This document shows positions 46,788 to 58,550 of a DNA stretch of 64,000 nt, in pieces. A program made the translations under genes and the position numbers. This DNA comes from Cordia subcordata. Its lineage: Eukaryota; Streptophyta; Magnoliopsida; Boraginales; Cordiaceae. The stretch is taken from NCBI GenBank assembly GCA_028554755.1, contig JAPTOF010000016.1, positions 5,617,001-5,681,000 of the forward strand, read 5' to 3'. Every line of letters begins with the position of its first letter. Position 1 is the first letter of the stretch. The notes beneath the pieces are model-generated. The model was not told the origin of the DNA, ran no database searches, and worked only from the letters and a program-made list of their open reading frames with translations.

Positions 46788-48127
46788 ACATGCATTTTTC
46801 AAATTTATATTAGTTATAATTTCAAGTGTAATAATTTTTTTGCAATAAAAAAATTAAATATAAAAATCCCAATGTTATTGTTATGGCTGGAAGCCAAACA
46901 AATGTTTCGTTATGCTTGAAAGTTATCATTTTACTCTTTTATACTTAGTCCAAACATAATAAAAAATATGTAACTACTTGTAAAAACTTTTTTAGTGTAC
47001 CTCGTAGTTGCGGATGTTTCTTTTTGGTAATTTTTCCTTGATTTCCTTGAACTCTAGCATTGACCTTGTGAAAAATCTGTCAAAAAAGCCAAGAACTAAG
47101 AACAAGTACTCAAATGATGATTTTCTTGAACTCTAGAATTAACCTTGTGAAAAATCCGCTAGAAATGCCAAGAACAAGTGCTCAAACGAGCAAAAAAGGG
47201 CACTTAAACAAGCCAAAAAACCAAGAATAGGTGCTCAAACGAGCCAAAAAGTAAAGATAGATCACATGTGGAGGCGCGAAAGACTGGGCCAAGACCCAGT
47301 TTTCATACTATATAAAGAATCTTGAAGTTCTATAATAAAAATCAATTAGTTGATAACTAAAATAGTTCAGAATCTTATTAAGTAATATTTGATTTTATGA
47401 ACTTTCTCTGTGGTAGAAATATATTTCAACAAACCTTTCATAATTGAGCAATGCAAAAGTAGGTGATCTAGACTGATGCGACTTAAAGCTCGAAATAGTG
47501 CTAGCTAAGGGCCAAGTAATAAGGGTGTGTTGCTTAATTAGCAAAAGTAGTGGCAACTAGAGAATTCTAATTAACAGCTTGTTTGGCTGTCTCTATTTAG
47601 ATATTTATAAGCATCAAAAAGGGAATAGAAAAGCAACTCCCCCACCAATTTTTATAATAAAGTGTTTATAAGTTCCTAAACTATGCAATGCCAATCACCT
47701 TCTAAATTGCGAATAATAGGGGATTTTGTGTAGTTAAATATTGAGTTACAACTTCATCTAAAAATTAAAATTTGTTGAAAGAATATTGGGGTATTTATTT
47801 GTTATTGTATTAGCATATCTCCTCACATGCAATCGTGATTTGTTTTTAAGTGTTGCTCATTGACAATTTTATCTTTTAAATAGGTGGCAGTGAGACTCAA
47901 ATTCACCAAAACTTGAACTTTGGTACCATATTGTCTCGTATAAAAGCTTAAGTTTAAAGGGAGAATATGTATTTATTAATTGTATTTGCACAAATAAATT
48001 GATATTTGGAGCAATTAGGTAGGAATCATGGGAGGTTCTAAATGCATGCATATATATAGCGTTCTGCTAAAAAATTATGCGAACAATAAATAGAGAGCTC
48101 TAGCACTGCATGAACGAACTCGACTAT
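46788..48127. other. Intergenic DNA with short imperfect repeats
   Basis: Between 47030 and 47270, words such as CTTGAACTCTAG, CCTTGTGAAAAATC and CAAGTGCTCAAACGAGC recur two or three times. No gene or RNA recognised. Confidence 0.45.
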
Positions 48128-48245
48128 GAGCGTGTTTGGCTTTGCATTATGGGTGTGTATAAGCACCTAGAAAAAAGAACCCTTTCACATGATTTTTATT
48201 ATTTAGGTACCTATAAGCACCAACTAAGCAAAGCCAAACACCCTC
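48128..48245. mobile_element. Short foldback MITE downstream of gene 6
   Basis: 118 bp. Ends are GAGCGTGTTTGGCTTTGC and, on the opposite strand, GAGGGTGTTTGGCTTTGC, flanked by TAT at 48125-48127 and 48246-48248. The two halves also share AAGCACCTA/TAGGTACCTATAAGCACC. Harbinger/Tourist-like by its termini and three-base flank. Confidence 0.7.
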
Positions 48246-48555
48246 TATATGTCACGGTTTCTGCTTCTCCAGATAGATATGGAAATTTTATTGATTTTTC
48301 AGTTCACACCAAACAATAGAAGATACTTTATACGTAACTTTGCAGAAAATCTCATAGTCATACAATCTGAAAGCAGTTCAATCATGGGTACAAAATGAAA
48401 ACTTTTTTTTTTTCTTCTTACAGAAAGACAATTCTTACATAATGCTCCAAATCCACAACCATTTTGCTAAAGAACAAGAGATATCTCTTCAAATAGAAAA
48501 TTATTTGCTGAAGAACTTGTAGAATCTTTGAAACTGTGAGAACATAAAGGGTTGT

Positions 48556-48942
48556 TCAGGCACAATTCCAGCCTGGTGGCACGTTCTTTCCACAGACGTT
48601 AAGAAGCAAGCTAAGGGAGAGAGGAATGTTAAGGTTGATTCCGAGAATGTTGGCTTTAATAGCAGTGCAAAGGCAAACAGCAGCCTCAAGATCAACAAGA
48701 CCCTGGATGAGAGAGCAGCATGGCTTTACTGGAGGGTTACCAACTTGAAGGCCAAGCAAATTGCCGAGCACATTGGCGCAGACACCTAGTTTCAGTGCAT
48801 CTCTTGGGCAAGTGGCTGTGGAGGGGCTGGGAGTTGGGTTTGGCTTTGGGTTATTGCAAGTGCCACAAGCACTTACAAGAGAGAAGAAGAGAAGGTTCAA
48901 AGCAAGAAAGAGAGCAATTGAAGAAGAGCTCTTTGAAGCCAT
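48556..48942 (-). CDS. Gene 6: hybrid proline-rich protein, short K/P linker
   Basis: Encodes 128 residues in one exon. The signal peptide is [20 protein letters not shown]...VSA (1-25). The linker [18 protein letters not shown] contains two extra Cys (26, 29). The eight-cysteine domain has Cys at 45, 55, 75, 76, 90, 92, 117 and 127, with C-X9-C-X19-CC-X13-CXC-X24-C-X9-C. The closest paralogs in the window are genes 7 and 8. The TATA box (TATAAAAG, minus strand) is at 49048-49055, 106 bases before the ATG. This is the compact DC2.15/EARLI1-like form; the product should be secreted. Family roles in cold and defence responses are known for relatives but are not shown here. Confidence 0.95.
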   Translation of the reverse strand: MASKSSSSIALFLALNLLFFSLVSACGTCNNPKPNPTPSPSTATCPRDALKLGVCANVLGNLLGLQVGNPPVKPCCSLIQGLVDLEAAVCLCTAIKANILGINLNIPLSLSLLLNVCGKNVPPGWNCA

Positions 48943-49140
48943 CTCCCAAAACTCTAATTCTATAAGGACTTATTTGTAGAGACTACTATAGCAATTAAGG
49001 AAGAGGGGGTTTCAATTCTGTGGTGACAAGATGTAATGAGAGCATAGCTTTTATAGAAAGCGAGGAGGGCACTAGTGTCTGATAGAGATATATGCATTTA
49101 GCTGGCAACATATGAGCCGAGTCTGTGTTGCATGTGAGTG
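48943..49140 (-). promoter_or_regulatory. Gene 6 promoter with shared upstream box
   Basis: The TATA box is at 49048-49055. A box at 49096-49137 (TTTAGCTGGCAACA...GCATGTGAG) is repeated upstream of gene 7 (56731-56772) and, less well, gene 8 (62992-63021). Another copy stands without a gene at 57823-57869. Confidence 0.6.
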
Positions 49141-50307
49141 AATGAAAGCAAATTGTCAAGTTGCTTGATGAAGTTGCCTAAACTATTGGTCTATCTGACG
49201 TATCAGTGGCCTGATGTGCCAATTATTTTTCCTTTTTTACTAGACAAGCAAACATTGCATTCGATCCGTCCCCCCAAGGATGTCCAACGACAAGAGTTGG
49301 AGTGGGACACGACTTAAGAATCGGGTTCAATTTTAGATTTTTATTCTGGGTTGAGGGTTCTGACTTATTTGGTGGGGTTTGTGGGGTCGGTCATTCCACC
49401 TGCAATTTATTAATTGATGATTGAGCTCTGTGTGCTAGATGTCCAGTTGTTGGATTCCACCAATTAAATTTTCCTCGAATAAAAAAAGAAGTGAATATTT
49501 CGTTCCACGTCAAAAATTTGAAAAGAAATATTTATATTGTTCACCGGATTTCAGGGGTGTGTAAAGATAAAACTAATTGTTTGCTAATATACATTATATC
49601 AGCCTAGGCTTGTTATAAGTTCATCCAAAGTTAGCTTTACTTGGAAAATGAAGAAGCATGATCCAAAAAGAATATGACTCGTCCAGTAGTTCACTATATA
49701 TACTTATCAACATAATCATGGAGTCACCTCGAGGGTGCCTGTGAAGTTTCTTCTTTTCTTGTTTTAGATTAAACATGATCAATCCTTAGCTTGCCACAAT
49801 TTTGCTCTTCCCCGGCCTGAGATCAATTATGTAGGTAATCATGGACAAAAGATATGGCTGCATTTAGTTCGGAAAAATATTTTTTAATTTTCATTCTCTA
49901 TTTTCATTTTTAATTTTATAAAATTCTAAAAATGCATTTGACTAATAAAAGTGAAAATTATTTTCTCTCAAACGAAATTGGGAAAATCATTTGTTGCGTT
50001 TGTGCATTATGAGTAGGTTTTTTGTTTGCTTGTTCTGTCTTTTTCTTTTTGAATATATGTACGTAAAAATTTTGTTACTATAAGAAGTCAAGCCAATAGT
50101 TATTTATACGTGTATGATCTTATGCATGCTCTGCCTCTGTTATGTAAATCATTTTTTATTATAAAAATAAAACTATTTAACACAAAAAAAAAACTAATAG
50201 TTATCCATATTTTAGCTCCGGATAACATTTGGAAGTGTAACAAGTTAACAAAATACAAACAACCAAATAGCAAAAAGAACCATTTTTGTTACACTTAGAA
50301 GATAACT
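49141..50307. other. Intergenic DNA
   Basis: No gene seen. AT-rich with no clear mobile element. Confidence 0.45.
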
Positions 50308-50589
50308 AATTTAGGTGGACAACCAAATAAAATTCAAACTTTATTACATTTTGAAATGTAAAAAATACATTTTTCAAATTTATATTAGTTATAATTTAAA
50401 CGTAACAAATTTTTTGCTATCTTAAAAAAATTTAAATATAAAATTCTAATTTAGGTGCACAACCAAATAAAATTCAAACTTTATTACATTTTAAAATTTA
50501 AAAAATATATATTTCAAATTTATATTAGTTATAATTTTAAAAAGTGACAAATTTTTTGGTATCTTAAAAAAAATTAAATATAAAATTCC
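50308..50589. repeat. Two-copy tandem repeat of about 141 bp
   Basis: Units 50308-50447 and 50448-50589 both start AATTTAGGTG(G/C)ACAACCAAAT and end AAATATAAAATTC(T/C). A third, diverged copy occurs at about 46245-46880, interrupted by the solo LTR. No coding potential. Confidence 0.8.
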
Positions 50590-51440
50590 AATATCATTGT
50601 TATCATTAGAAACGTAACAAATATTTTGTTGCACTTGAAATTGTGACTTAGTAATGGTTTCAAATCTTGTAGTGTGTACCTGTGTGTGTGAAGTTTCTCT
50701 ATTCGTATGTGTTTCTGCGTGTGCGAAAAGCACTATTTGGAAAACATTGAACATAACATTTATGTATTTGTGAAATGAAAACAAAATAAATTAACCAAAC
50801 CCAATCTGGATTTCCCTAATAAATTAATATATAGGTTGGTGCATTCATTGTCCAATTGATAATATATTAGAAGAATTTTGTACTAAGATTGTTTTAATGT
50901 TGTCAATTGGGTTCGAGGATCCTACCGACCAAATATTCCCACTCACTATTAAATGATAATGTGGAAGAAATTCGCATGTTAATTCACGTAGTAGCTTCGT
51001 TTGCGATCGAGTTGTTGGGCATGTTATCATTTCGCACATCGTAACGAGAGTTTATGTTCACGGGAACTATTAATCATCATGGGCTCCATTGTTGAATGTT
51101 ATGCATTGCAGCACAATCAAGGGATTGTCAAATCTTGTTCTCAGCATAATCTTTTCTTAGATCTTACAAACTAGAAGAAATAGCATTGACTGATTGTTGG
51201 ATTATCTTATTAGAAGATAAACTTTGATTTCACCACTGTAGATGCCTTGGTTCTTGAGAAGAGCAGAGAATCTTGGCGCCTAGGTTCTTGCGAAGAGGAG
51301 ATAATCTCGGTTTTTCTTTCTAGATGTGTATTATACTGAAGAGTTAATCTTCAAAGAGAAAAAGTAAAAAAAAAAATATTTAAAGCCCCCCCCCCCCCCC
51401 TTTTTTTTTTTGTTTCTTCTGCTTACATTTGTATCAGCTA
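50590..51440. other. Intergenic DNA, partly duplicated at 58030-58250
   Basis: About 50925-51175 matches about 58030-58245 in patches (GAAATT.GCA..TTA.TTCACGTAG; GTCAAATCT.GTT; AGCA.AATCTTTTCTT), so intergenic DNA was duplicated with the gene 6/7 unit. A C16 run followed by T10 lies at 51386-51411. Confidence 0.55.
51386..51411. repeat. Homopolymer junction, C16 then T10
   Basis: Sixteen C followed directly by ten T. Rare in this AT-rich context; it may be a real slippage tract or a sequencing or assembly error. Confidence 0.9.
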
Positions 51441-51776
51441 TAAAGCACTTTTAAGATATTATTTTTTAACTTTGGCACAGTTTGATAACATGTTTTAAGT
51501 AGTGTTTAGTATTGTAAATCGTGTTTTAGATAGTGTTTTTATTTAAAATAGTATTTGAACTAGTATTTTTAAAACGTTAATATTTATTAATGTTTTAGGT
51601 TGAATTTTACTCTTTCACTTTTCTTTTTGACAATCTTATCCTCTCTTCAATATTTCTTGGCAACTCTACAACTATGCAATCTCTTTTCATAGTTTTATAT
51701 TTTCTTTCACAAATATAATTCTAAAATAATACAAAAATCCAACTTTACATTTATCCATGTCAAAATATTCTAAAAA
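51441..51776. mobile_element. Half of a Harbinger-like MITE, same family as 13802
   Basis: Matches the first half of 13802-14621: the repeated GTTTTA(A/G)GTAGTGTTTAG, then TTGGCAACTCTAC and TTTTCTTTCACAAATAT. The second half is absent. Boundaries approximate. Confidence 0.5.
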
Positions 51777-52518
51777 AATGTTATAGTCTATTTGGCTCTA
51801 CTTAGTTTGGGATTTATAAGCCCCAACAGTAAAAGCCTCAAAATTTTTTAAATTCATTCAAAAAAACAAAAGAAAATTAACCCAAATGATTTCTATATTG
51901 CCTTTTCTCCGAAGTAGTTAGTTCTTGATAAGAAAGTATAGTCTCATGTACTACTTCCGGTTTGTAAATCTTTGTTGCTAAATTAATAAAATCTCTTAGG
52001 AGAAGTCTCTCCCATGTCACCAAAAAAGTTACTTCTTAAAACATATATAAGTTTAACTGACTAACAAGTTATTGGTTAATGTGGTAGTTGTCTCGTCTTA
52101 TAAGAAGGTGAACACAAGCTTCAAAACTCAAGAAACACATATGTTAGGAGGATTTTTCATCGTCCTAACTTTCAAGTTCAATTTGACTTGGATTATTAAC
52201 TCGAAGCGGGAAAAAAAAAAAAAAAAAAAAACCTCATAAGTTTAACTGCGATGTTAAGGACCAACCAAATATGTTTGGTCCGACTTTTATATGCCATCAC
52301 GAGTTTATGCTTCTCTTTTGTATTTTTCTTTCTGTTTTCATATTGTTGAATTAAGAGACAGAGCAACAACTCACATAAGAATATATCGTGTATTATGAAC
52401 CTACGGAATATAATGGTAGTTTGTCCGACACTACAAGTGGAGAGATCAGATCCGAAAGAAGCTAACCACCCCACGCAAGTTGGAGAAATAATTTAGCTAT
52501 CATGAGAAAAAAAAAAAA
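51777..52518. other. Intergenic DNA
   Basis: Contains a block (AAGGACCAACCAAATATG...GTCCGACTTTTAT, about 52255-52292) also found at about 59207-59245, another trace of the gene 6/7 segmental duplication. A21 run at about 52210-52230. No gene. Confidence 0.45.
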
Positions 52519-52950
52519 GAGTAAAATTCATTTTATTCCTTATCTTTTGTGAAAGTCACATAAAATCCTTGTGTTTTCAAAATTCACTGGTAAATCCTTG
52601 TAATTTGGATAATGTTGCACATTAACTCCTATTGTTAGTTTTTCCATTAACTTTAACAAGAAAAATAAAAACATACCTACATTTTGACTTATTAATAACG
52701 GAAAAACTCAAGTAGATATGTACAAATTCCCCCATTTAATTTTCAAATTGATGCAAATTTCCCCTTCTGATTTAAAAAATAGTGTAAAATCCCCCCTTTA
52801 GTTTCAAAATCCGTTAACTTTAACAGAAAAATTAACGGCGGGGTCAATGTGCAATGTTTTTTAAATCACAAGGGTTTATCAGTAAATTTTGAAAATACAA
52901 AAATTTTATATGACTTTCACAAAATATAAAGGGTAAAATGTATTTTATTC
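52519..52950. mobile_element. Foldback MITE with long terminal inverted repeats
   Basis: 432 bp. The left end GAGTAAAATTCATTTTATTCC and the right end on the opposite strand GAATAAAATACATTTTACCC are part of an imperfect inverted repeat of 100 bases or more (both carry TTTTGTGAAAGTCA.ATAAAAT..TTGT.TTTTCAAAATT). A-runs flank both ends and may be an 8-9 base duplication, as in Mutator-like elements. Confidence 0.7.
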
Positions 52951-53174
52951 AAAAAAAACAAACTTCTAACACAAACAAAAGAATAATTAGTTAACAATAG
53001 AAAGAACAGACATATCCATGTGTTCTTAGCTTGACAATAATTAAGAGGGTGAAAAAAGCAATATATACAAACAAAAGAACAATCAATAATTCTTAACAAT
53101 ATAGTTTACCCGAATTTTTAAAGTTTGCTAGGGTCTCCTAAACATGTGAATTCCAACTCCTACTGCTATACAAA
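52951..53174. other. Short intergenic stretch
   Basis: No gene or repeat recognised. Confidence 0.4.
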
Positions 53175-53403
53175 GGGCCTGTTTAGATTGGCTTTTTTTT
53201 CAGAAAAAAAGCACTTTTTTTCCTGAAAAAGTTATGTTGAATTTGCAATAACTATTTGATTTGATTTCCAAAAAAGCTGAAACTCTGAAAAAAGCTCAAA
53301 TACAGCTTTTTTTAGAAGCCAGAATTTTCAGCTTCTCAAAAAAAGTTATTTTTCAAAAGCTGTTAAAAAAATATTTTTGAAAAAAGCCAATCCAAATGAG
53401 CCC
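53175..53403. mobile_element. Small foldback MITE
   Basis: 229 bp. Ends are GGGCCTGTTTAGATTGGCTT and, on the opposite strand, GGGCTCATTTGGATTGGCTT. The interior has self-complementary AAAAAGCTG/CAGCTTTTT words. AAA flanks both sides. Same family as 7416-7596, with a possible terminal fragment near 61140-61255. Confidence 0.7.
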
Positions 53404-54648
53404 AAAATCTACAATGGATCGAAATGCAATTGTCTTTTTATTCATGGTGAGAAGGTAGAATCATATTAGATCCACACAAAAACAATAAACTCCAAATTTA
53501 TTAAGTGCCAGGCGATATTAATTTGTGATAAGAGAATAAATTTGAACAACCTTAAGGGTGACTGAAATTCAATTGTACAAATGTCCTATATTTACCAAAT
53601 ATCTAATTTTTTGTGATATTCTGGAATCCTCTTTTTAATCAATTCAAAATGGAATACATGCATGTTTATTAAGTTTTTAATGCCCAATATGTTTAACTAA
53701 AACTTTCAATATTACAAAAAAATCTTTGCAAAAGAAAAGAAAACTTTATTAACTATGAGACTTATATTATTTGAACCTTGAAGAACTTTGCTTTAAGTGT
53801 ATTGTAATAACTATTGATTATGATATATTTTTCCAAACGTATTATATATTAAGGCAGGCTAAAAAGCAAAAAAAAATTAGAGTAAAATGCCTCATAAACA
53901 TAATTTATCATCAAAAGTAATTTTTCAGCAATCCATGGACAAGCCTTCATTAATTATATTTTATGTAGTTATTTTTCTTAAATCGTTTCATTTCATTTAA
54001 AAATTACAGATTAATTAGGACTCTTCCTCCGGCATATCCAACGACCTAAACTGCACTTGAACCCCATAACAATAGGACAATATATACCTTCTCATTCTTT
54101 CCTGATTCGTTCTTCCCTTATTTGCTTTTACGTAGTGCTTCCTTTGTTTGTTTTAGCAATATGAGAATTGATTGTTTTCTCCAAATTAGAACATCAAATA
54201 ATTAGTTGTAGATTTGTTTTGTTTTTAGAGTTCTGTCGAATTGAATTTGTCAAAATAGTAAGCGGGCTCATAGCCATCATGCCTGTGGTATAAGCATTTC
54301 GCCTCTTTAATGCATGCATATATTGTACCCGTCAATATTAAATTAATATATTTTTATTGATATGAAAATTTTATTATTTTCAACCATTCAAATATTAAAT
54401 TTGTCATTTTTAGTGATTCATTTTTTTAAGAATTGGATTATATTTAATGTGAAAATAATAAAAAAATGATAGCATTTTGTATATATGAAATCAATTAATT
54501 AATTTTAATAGTTGCAACATTGTATCCCTTAAAAAAATCGCAAGTATATACTTAGAGTTTGCGAGCTCGCTTTGGATTGGATTGGGGAAGCTAAACTTAG
54601 AAACTTTACTTTAGACACATTGATGAATATATAGAAGCTCAGACAAAA
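53404..54648. other. Intergenic DNA
   Basis: Very AT-rich; no gene or bounded element was found. Confidence 0.45.
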
Positions 54649-54657
54649 AATTTTAAG

Positions 54658-55488
54658 GTGAGAATGCTATTTCCCCCCATTAATTTTAGCATAAATTCCA
54701 GACACTCCCATGAAATTATATTTTTAACCGTTCTCCTCCACAGTTTCAAGTCTTGCCAAATAATACCTTATCTTTAATTATTTTTTTATTTTTGTTTTAA
54801 TAATTATACCTTGAGCTAAACAAATAGCTTTAATTTGATACATAAGCTGTTTAAATCTTTTTCTCAATTTTGTGAATAATGCAAAATTTATATAATAAAT
54901 TATTTTTTATTTTTTTATTTTTTTAAATAGTGAACTAGATGAAAAAAATTAATGCACAAGGATAGGGGAAAAAGCTTTACTTTGAGATGTATATATTGGA
55001 AAAAAATTTATTTTAAATTTAATTTAATTTTTCTTGGATAGCATGTATAAGGCAAATTTTGTAAAATAACGAAATTTTTATTTTTATTTTGGGACTACTT
55101 TTTGTGATTCTTTATTTTATTATAAATCATTTATTGAATGATTTTATTAATTTTTTCCTAATTATCATTCTTTTCTCTTTTCTTTTATATGGGTTATAAA
55201 AATTTAAAAGATAAAAAAGAATTTATTCAAGGGTAAAAGAAATTTCTTTATGGGTAAATCTTGTATGATTTTTTATTTAATAGTAGACTCATTAATTGAA
55301 TGATTTTAAATTTTTTTTTGTCTATTATTATCTTTTATCTTTAAAAAATGAAAAAAAAGATAAAAAATGCTTTTAAGAGTTTCTTTTGGTAAGGTTTGAA
55401 CTCATAGGGGAATACGGGTAAAACTAAAAGTTTATGGGGGAGTTTGGAATTTATGATAGAACTCATGGGAGAAAATGATATTATCCCA
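54658..55488. mobile_element. Mutator-like non-autonomous element, perfect 9-bp TSD
   Basis: 831 bp flanked by the 9-bp repeat AATTTTAAG at 54649-54657 and 55489-55497. Inverted termini of about 55 bases can be aligned with mismatches: both strands read a GAGAATGC/GATAATAT word, then TCCCCCCAT/TCTCCCAT, then CATAAATTCCA and ACTCCC. Long TIRs with a 9-bp duplication are typical of MULEs. No transposase frame. Confidence 0.75.
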
Positions 55489-55497
55489 AATTTTAAG

Positions 55498-56137
55498 TGC
55501 TTTTGGTAGCCGTGCAAGGTCATCAAGTACCAACCTGCAATTTATACCATACTACTTCACCATCATGGTTCCCCATGCTCACTTACATTTATTCATAATA
55601 TTAATACTGTTCGTTCACAATATTAATACTGTGTGGGTCTGTGTACGTGAATGTATTTTTGTGTATATGTGGGTGCAAGAATGGTGAACAAATATATGTT
55701 ACTTGGTCAATTAATGAATTATGAACAAATAATAAAAAAGTTGTGAAAAATTTAATTACCGTGTTTGTTCATAAATTTTAGATTGTTTGTTTATAAATTT
55801 TATAGTCTTTGTTCACCGAAGATGTACAATACTTTGTGGGTGCATAGTTATTAAGTCGCATGGTATAACTTCTTGTAACAATCCTTGAGATTTCTTTTCC
55901 CATAATCAGAGAAGGAAAATTCATTGATATTTCATTCATTGCAATAAAATTACATTGAGATACAAGCAAGGAGCAAAAAATAATTGTTACACAAAGAAAA
56001 CTTGAGAAAAATCACCCAAATTAAAACATACACTCCTTTCAAAGCTGACAAATTCCCTAATAAACTGAATTCTCATCATTATAAAAGAGACTCACAGAGG
56101 AAAAGAGTACTGAATTGTGATACCATAATTAGGTTAT
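55498..56137. other. Gene 7 downstream region
   Basis: No gene. Includes the 3' end of gene 7 on the minus strand. No strong polyA signal was chosen. Confidence 0.45.
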
Positions 56138-56518
56138 TTAAGCACATTTCCAGCCAGATGGCACCTTCTTTCCACAAGCATTAAGAAGCAAGCTAAGGGA
56201 GACAGGAACATTAAGGTTAATTCCCAAAACATTGGCTTTGATAGCAGTGCAAAGGCATACAGCAGCCTCAAGATCAACAAGACCCTCGATAAGAGTGCAG
56301 CATGGCTTTGTGGGAGGGTTACCAACTTGAAGGCCAAGTAACTTGCCAAGCACATTGGCACACACACCTAATTTCAGTGCATCTCTTGGGCAAGTGGCCT
56401 TTGAAGGGCTGGGTTTTGGCTTAGGCTTTGAGCAAGTGTCACAAGCACTTACAAGAGAGAAGAAGAGAAGGTTCAAAGCAAGAAAGAGGGCCATTGAAGT
56501 AGTGCTTTTTGAAGCCAT
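56138..56518 (-). CDS. Gene 7: hybrid proline-rich protein, short K/P linker
   Basis: Encodes 126 residues in one exon. The signal peptide is 1-25 ([20 protein letters not shown]...VSA). The linker is [15 protein letters not shown] with two extra Cys (26, 29). The eight-cysteine domain has Cys at 43, 53, 73, 74, 88, 90, 115 and 125, with the same spacing as gene 6. It is the closest match to gene 6: both have GLQVGNPP and [18 protein letters not shown]. The TATA box (TATAAAAG, minus strand) is at 56629-56636, 111 bases before the ATG. Flanking similarity with gene 6 extends well upstream, so the pair arose by segmental tandem duplication. Presumed secreted. Confidence 0.95.
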   Translation of the reverse strand: MASKSTTSMALFLALNLLFFSLVSACDTCSKPKPKPSPSKATCPRDALKLGVCANVLGKLLGLQVGNPPTKPCCTLIEGLVDLEAAVCLCTAIKANVLGINLNVPVSLSLLLNACGKKVPSGWKCA

Positions 56519-57039
56519 ATCCCAAACCCTAGTAGTTCTTGAAGAACTTTTTCTTGCAGAGAATGCTAAACTACCTAAAGGAGAAAGAGATTAGATCTGT
56601 GATGAAAAGATTTGTTGTAAGAGCATGGCTTTTATAGGCAGCCGAGAGAGGGATCATTGTTTGATTTAGATATAAAATTGTAAATAGGAAAATAGTAAGC
56701 AGCCTCATGGCCTCCATGCCGGTGTAAGTATTTAGCTGGCAACATGAGAGCCAGGATTCTAATTGCATGTGAGGTGGAGAAACACAAATTTCTATGTTCC
56801 TTAAAAAGATGATTCGATACAGCAAAGCCAGGTATCAATATCCATTTTTTTATAATTATTGTGAAATGGATTATAGTATCCTAGCAGCCAGATTTTTCGC
56901 TTTGAACATTGTTACTCGGAAGGAGCTCATGTGCTCATTTTCAACAGCTCAATGATTATTACTATGTAATGGAATAGCATTTTTGTTCCCTTATAGGTCC
57001 GATTGTCAAACTCTTTGAGTTTTTGGTGGATTAAACTAG
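56519..57039 (-). promoter_or_regulatory. Gene 7 promoter region
   Basis: TATA box at 56629-56636 and a TTTAGCTGGCAACATGAG...GCATGTGAG box at 56731-56772, the best match to that of gene 6. No other features. Confidence 0.6.
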
Positions 57040-57789
57040 CTAGATACCACATGTTTCTGCACTCAAATATCTTTCTTAGCGTAGGACTCTCTCTGTATGA
57101 TGAGATAAGACTTTGCAGAATGCATGGAAAATATGCAGTATGTTAATACGAGAATTTGATGTTGTGCACCTTCTGGACTTAGCTTTATATAGAGGAGCAA
57201 GGATGAGCAGCCAAATAAAATATATTGAAAGGGAGTAATAAAGTTATCCCTCCAACAGTAAAAAATACCTAGAAAATAAGCTAACCTAACCAAAACTTGT
57301 TGAAGTTTAAATCTCAAGCTTTAATGTACCTGTTATGTTCTCTTCAAATTCTCCAAGTGTGAGAATTTTTTCCCAAAAAGAACAATTCAGAACAAAAACC
57401 CAGGCCACACTCGTACCTCGCAGGCAGGCGGGCACGCGTATGGTAGTTTTAAGCACTATGCTCACCATATATAGTCTTCCTTCATATGCCTTATTGGCAC
57501 ATTTTATAAAGGAATCTATATGTAAAGTGAGTAAAAGTTTATTGGTTTTCCTACGTGGAATACAACCCTACACAACCAAATCAAACAACCAAACTAGTAA
57601 AGCACTCAACTTTGGTTGTTAATTTGTCATTCACCTTTAATCCATTTCTGAAATGTAAATATACCATGTTAACTCACTCAAAACAAGAAGCGTAACGATA
57701 CCAACAATCGACTCTTTTGACATATGAGACCCAACTCAAAATTGAGTTAATAATACTTTAACCTCATGTTAAAACACTCCAAACTAAGA
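57040..57789. mobile_element. LTR remnant related to 11821-12830
   Basis: About 57340-57789 aligns with 12370-12830: TTTTTTCCCAAAAAG, CCAGGCCACACTCG, TATATGCCTTATTGG, TTGTTAATTTGTCATTCACCTTTAATCCATTT, then AACTCAAAATTGAGT. It ends AAACTAAGA where the other ends AAACTAACA. The left part is more diverged (ACTCTCTCTGTATG shared). No clean target duplication; boundaries approximate. Confidence 0.6.
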
Positions 57790-58506
57790 GTTAGTAGTCT
57801 CCTGCATGTTTGTGCTAGGTATATTTAGCTGCCAACTTGAGCTGATTCTGTTATCTGTATGCGTATGAATTAAAGAAAGCATCTCGAGATGATAGGTAAA
57901 AGTATTAAATTGTCGATCTTTGTTCCCTTAATTAAACCGAAGGGGAAAAAAAAGAAATAGAGAAAATGATACGCAGCATCATCCTAGCCGAACGTGTAAA
58001 AGTCAATTCATGTTTTAAGCATTGTCTTTTCTTTCGTTCATATTAGAGTTACAATAATGATCCAATCGCAAGCCAAATATTACAAGAAATTTGCACATTA
58101 GTTCACGTAGCTTTCTTTGTTAATTAAGAAGAATATATCGGGAATAATCAGGATATATGGGATTGTAGAATGATCTGTAGCATCATAGAGGCAATTAAAT
58201 AATGTCAAATCTAGTTATTAGCACAATCTTTTCTTTTAGACAAAATGATGAAAATGACATTAACAAGGATTCAACCATAAGCTTTCTAGACTTTTAACTT
58301 CTTCCCTATTAATTTTTTTCTTAACCACGTGGAGCCACGCGAAATTTGAAGTTAGGACAAGGCAGAAGAAATTCATATATCCATTTTCAGTCATTATGGA
58401 TTAGACTCACCACAATTTTTAATCTGATTGCAAGATTATAATATCGTCTGGGTCTTTATTTAGAAATCAATTCTTTATTTTAATTTTTCATTTTGGTCAG
58501 ATCAAC

Positions 58507-58550
<44 letters not shown>

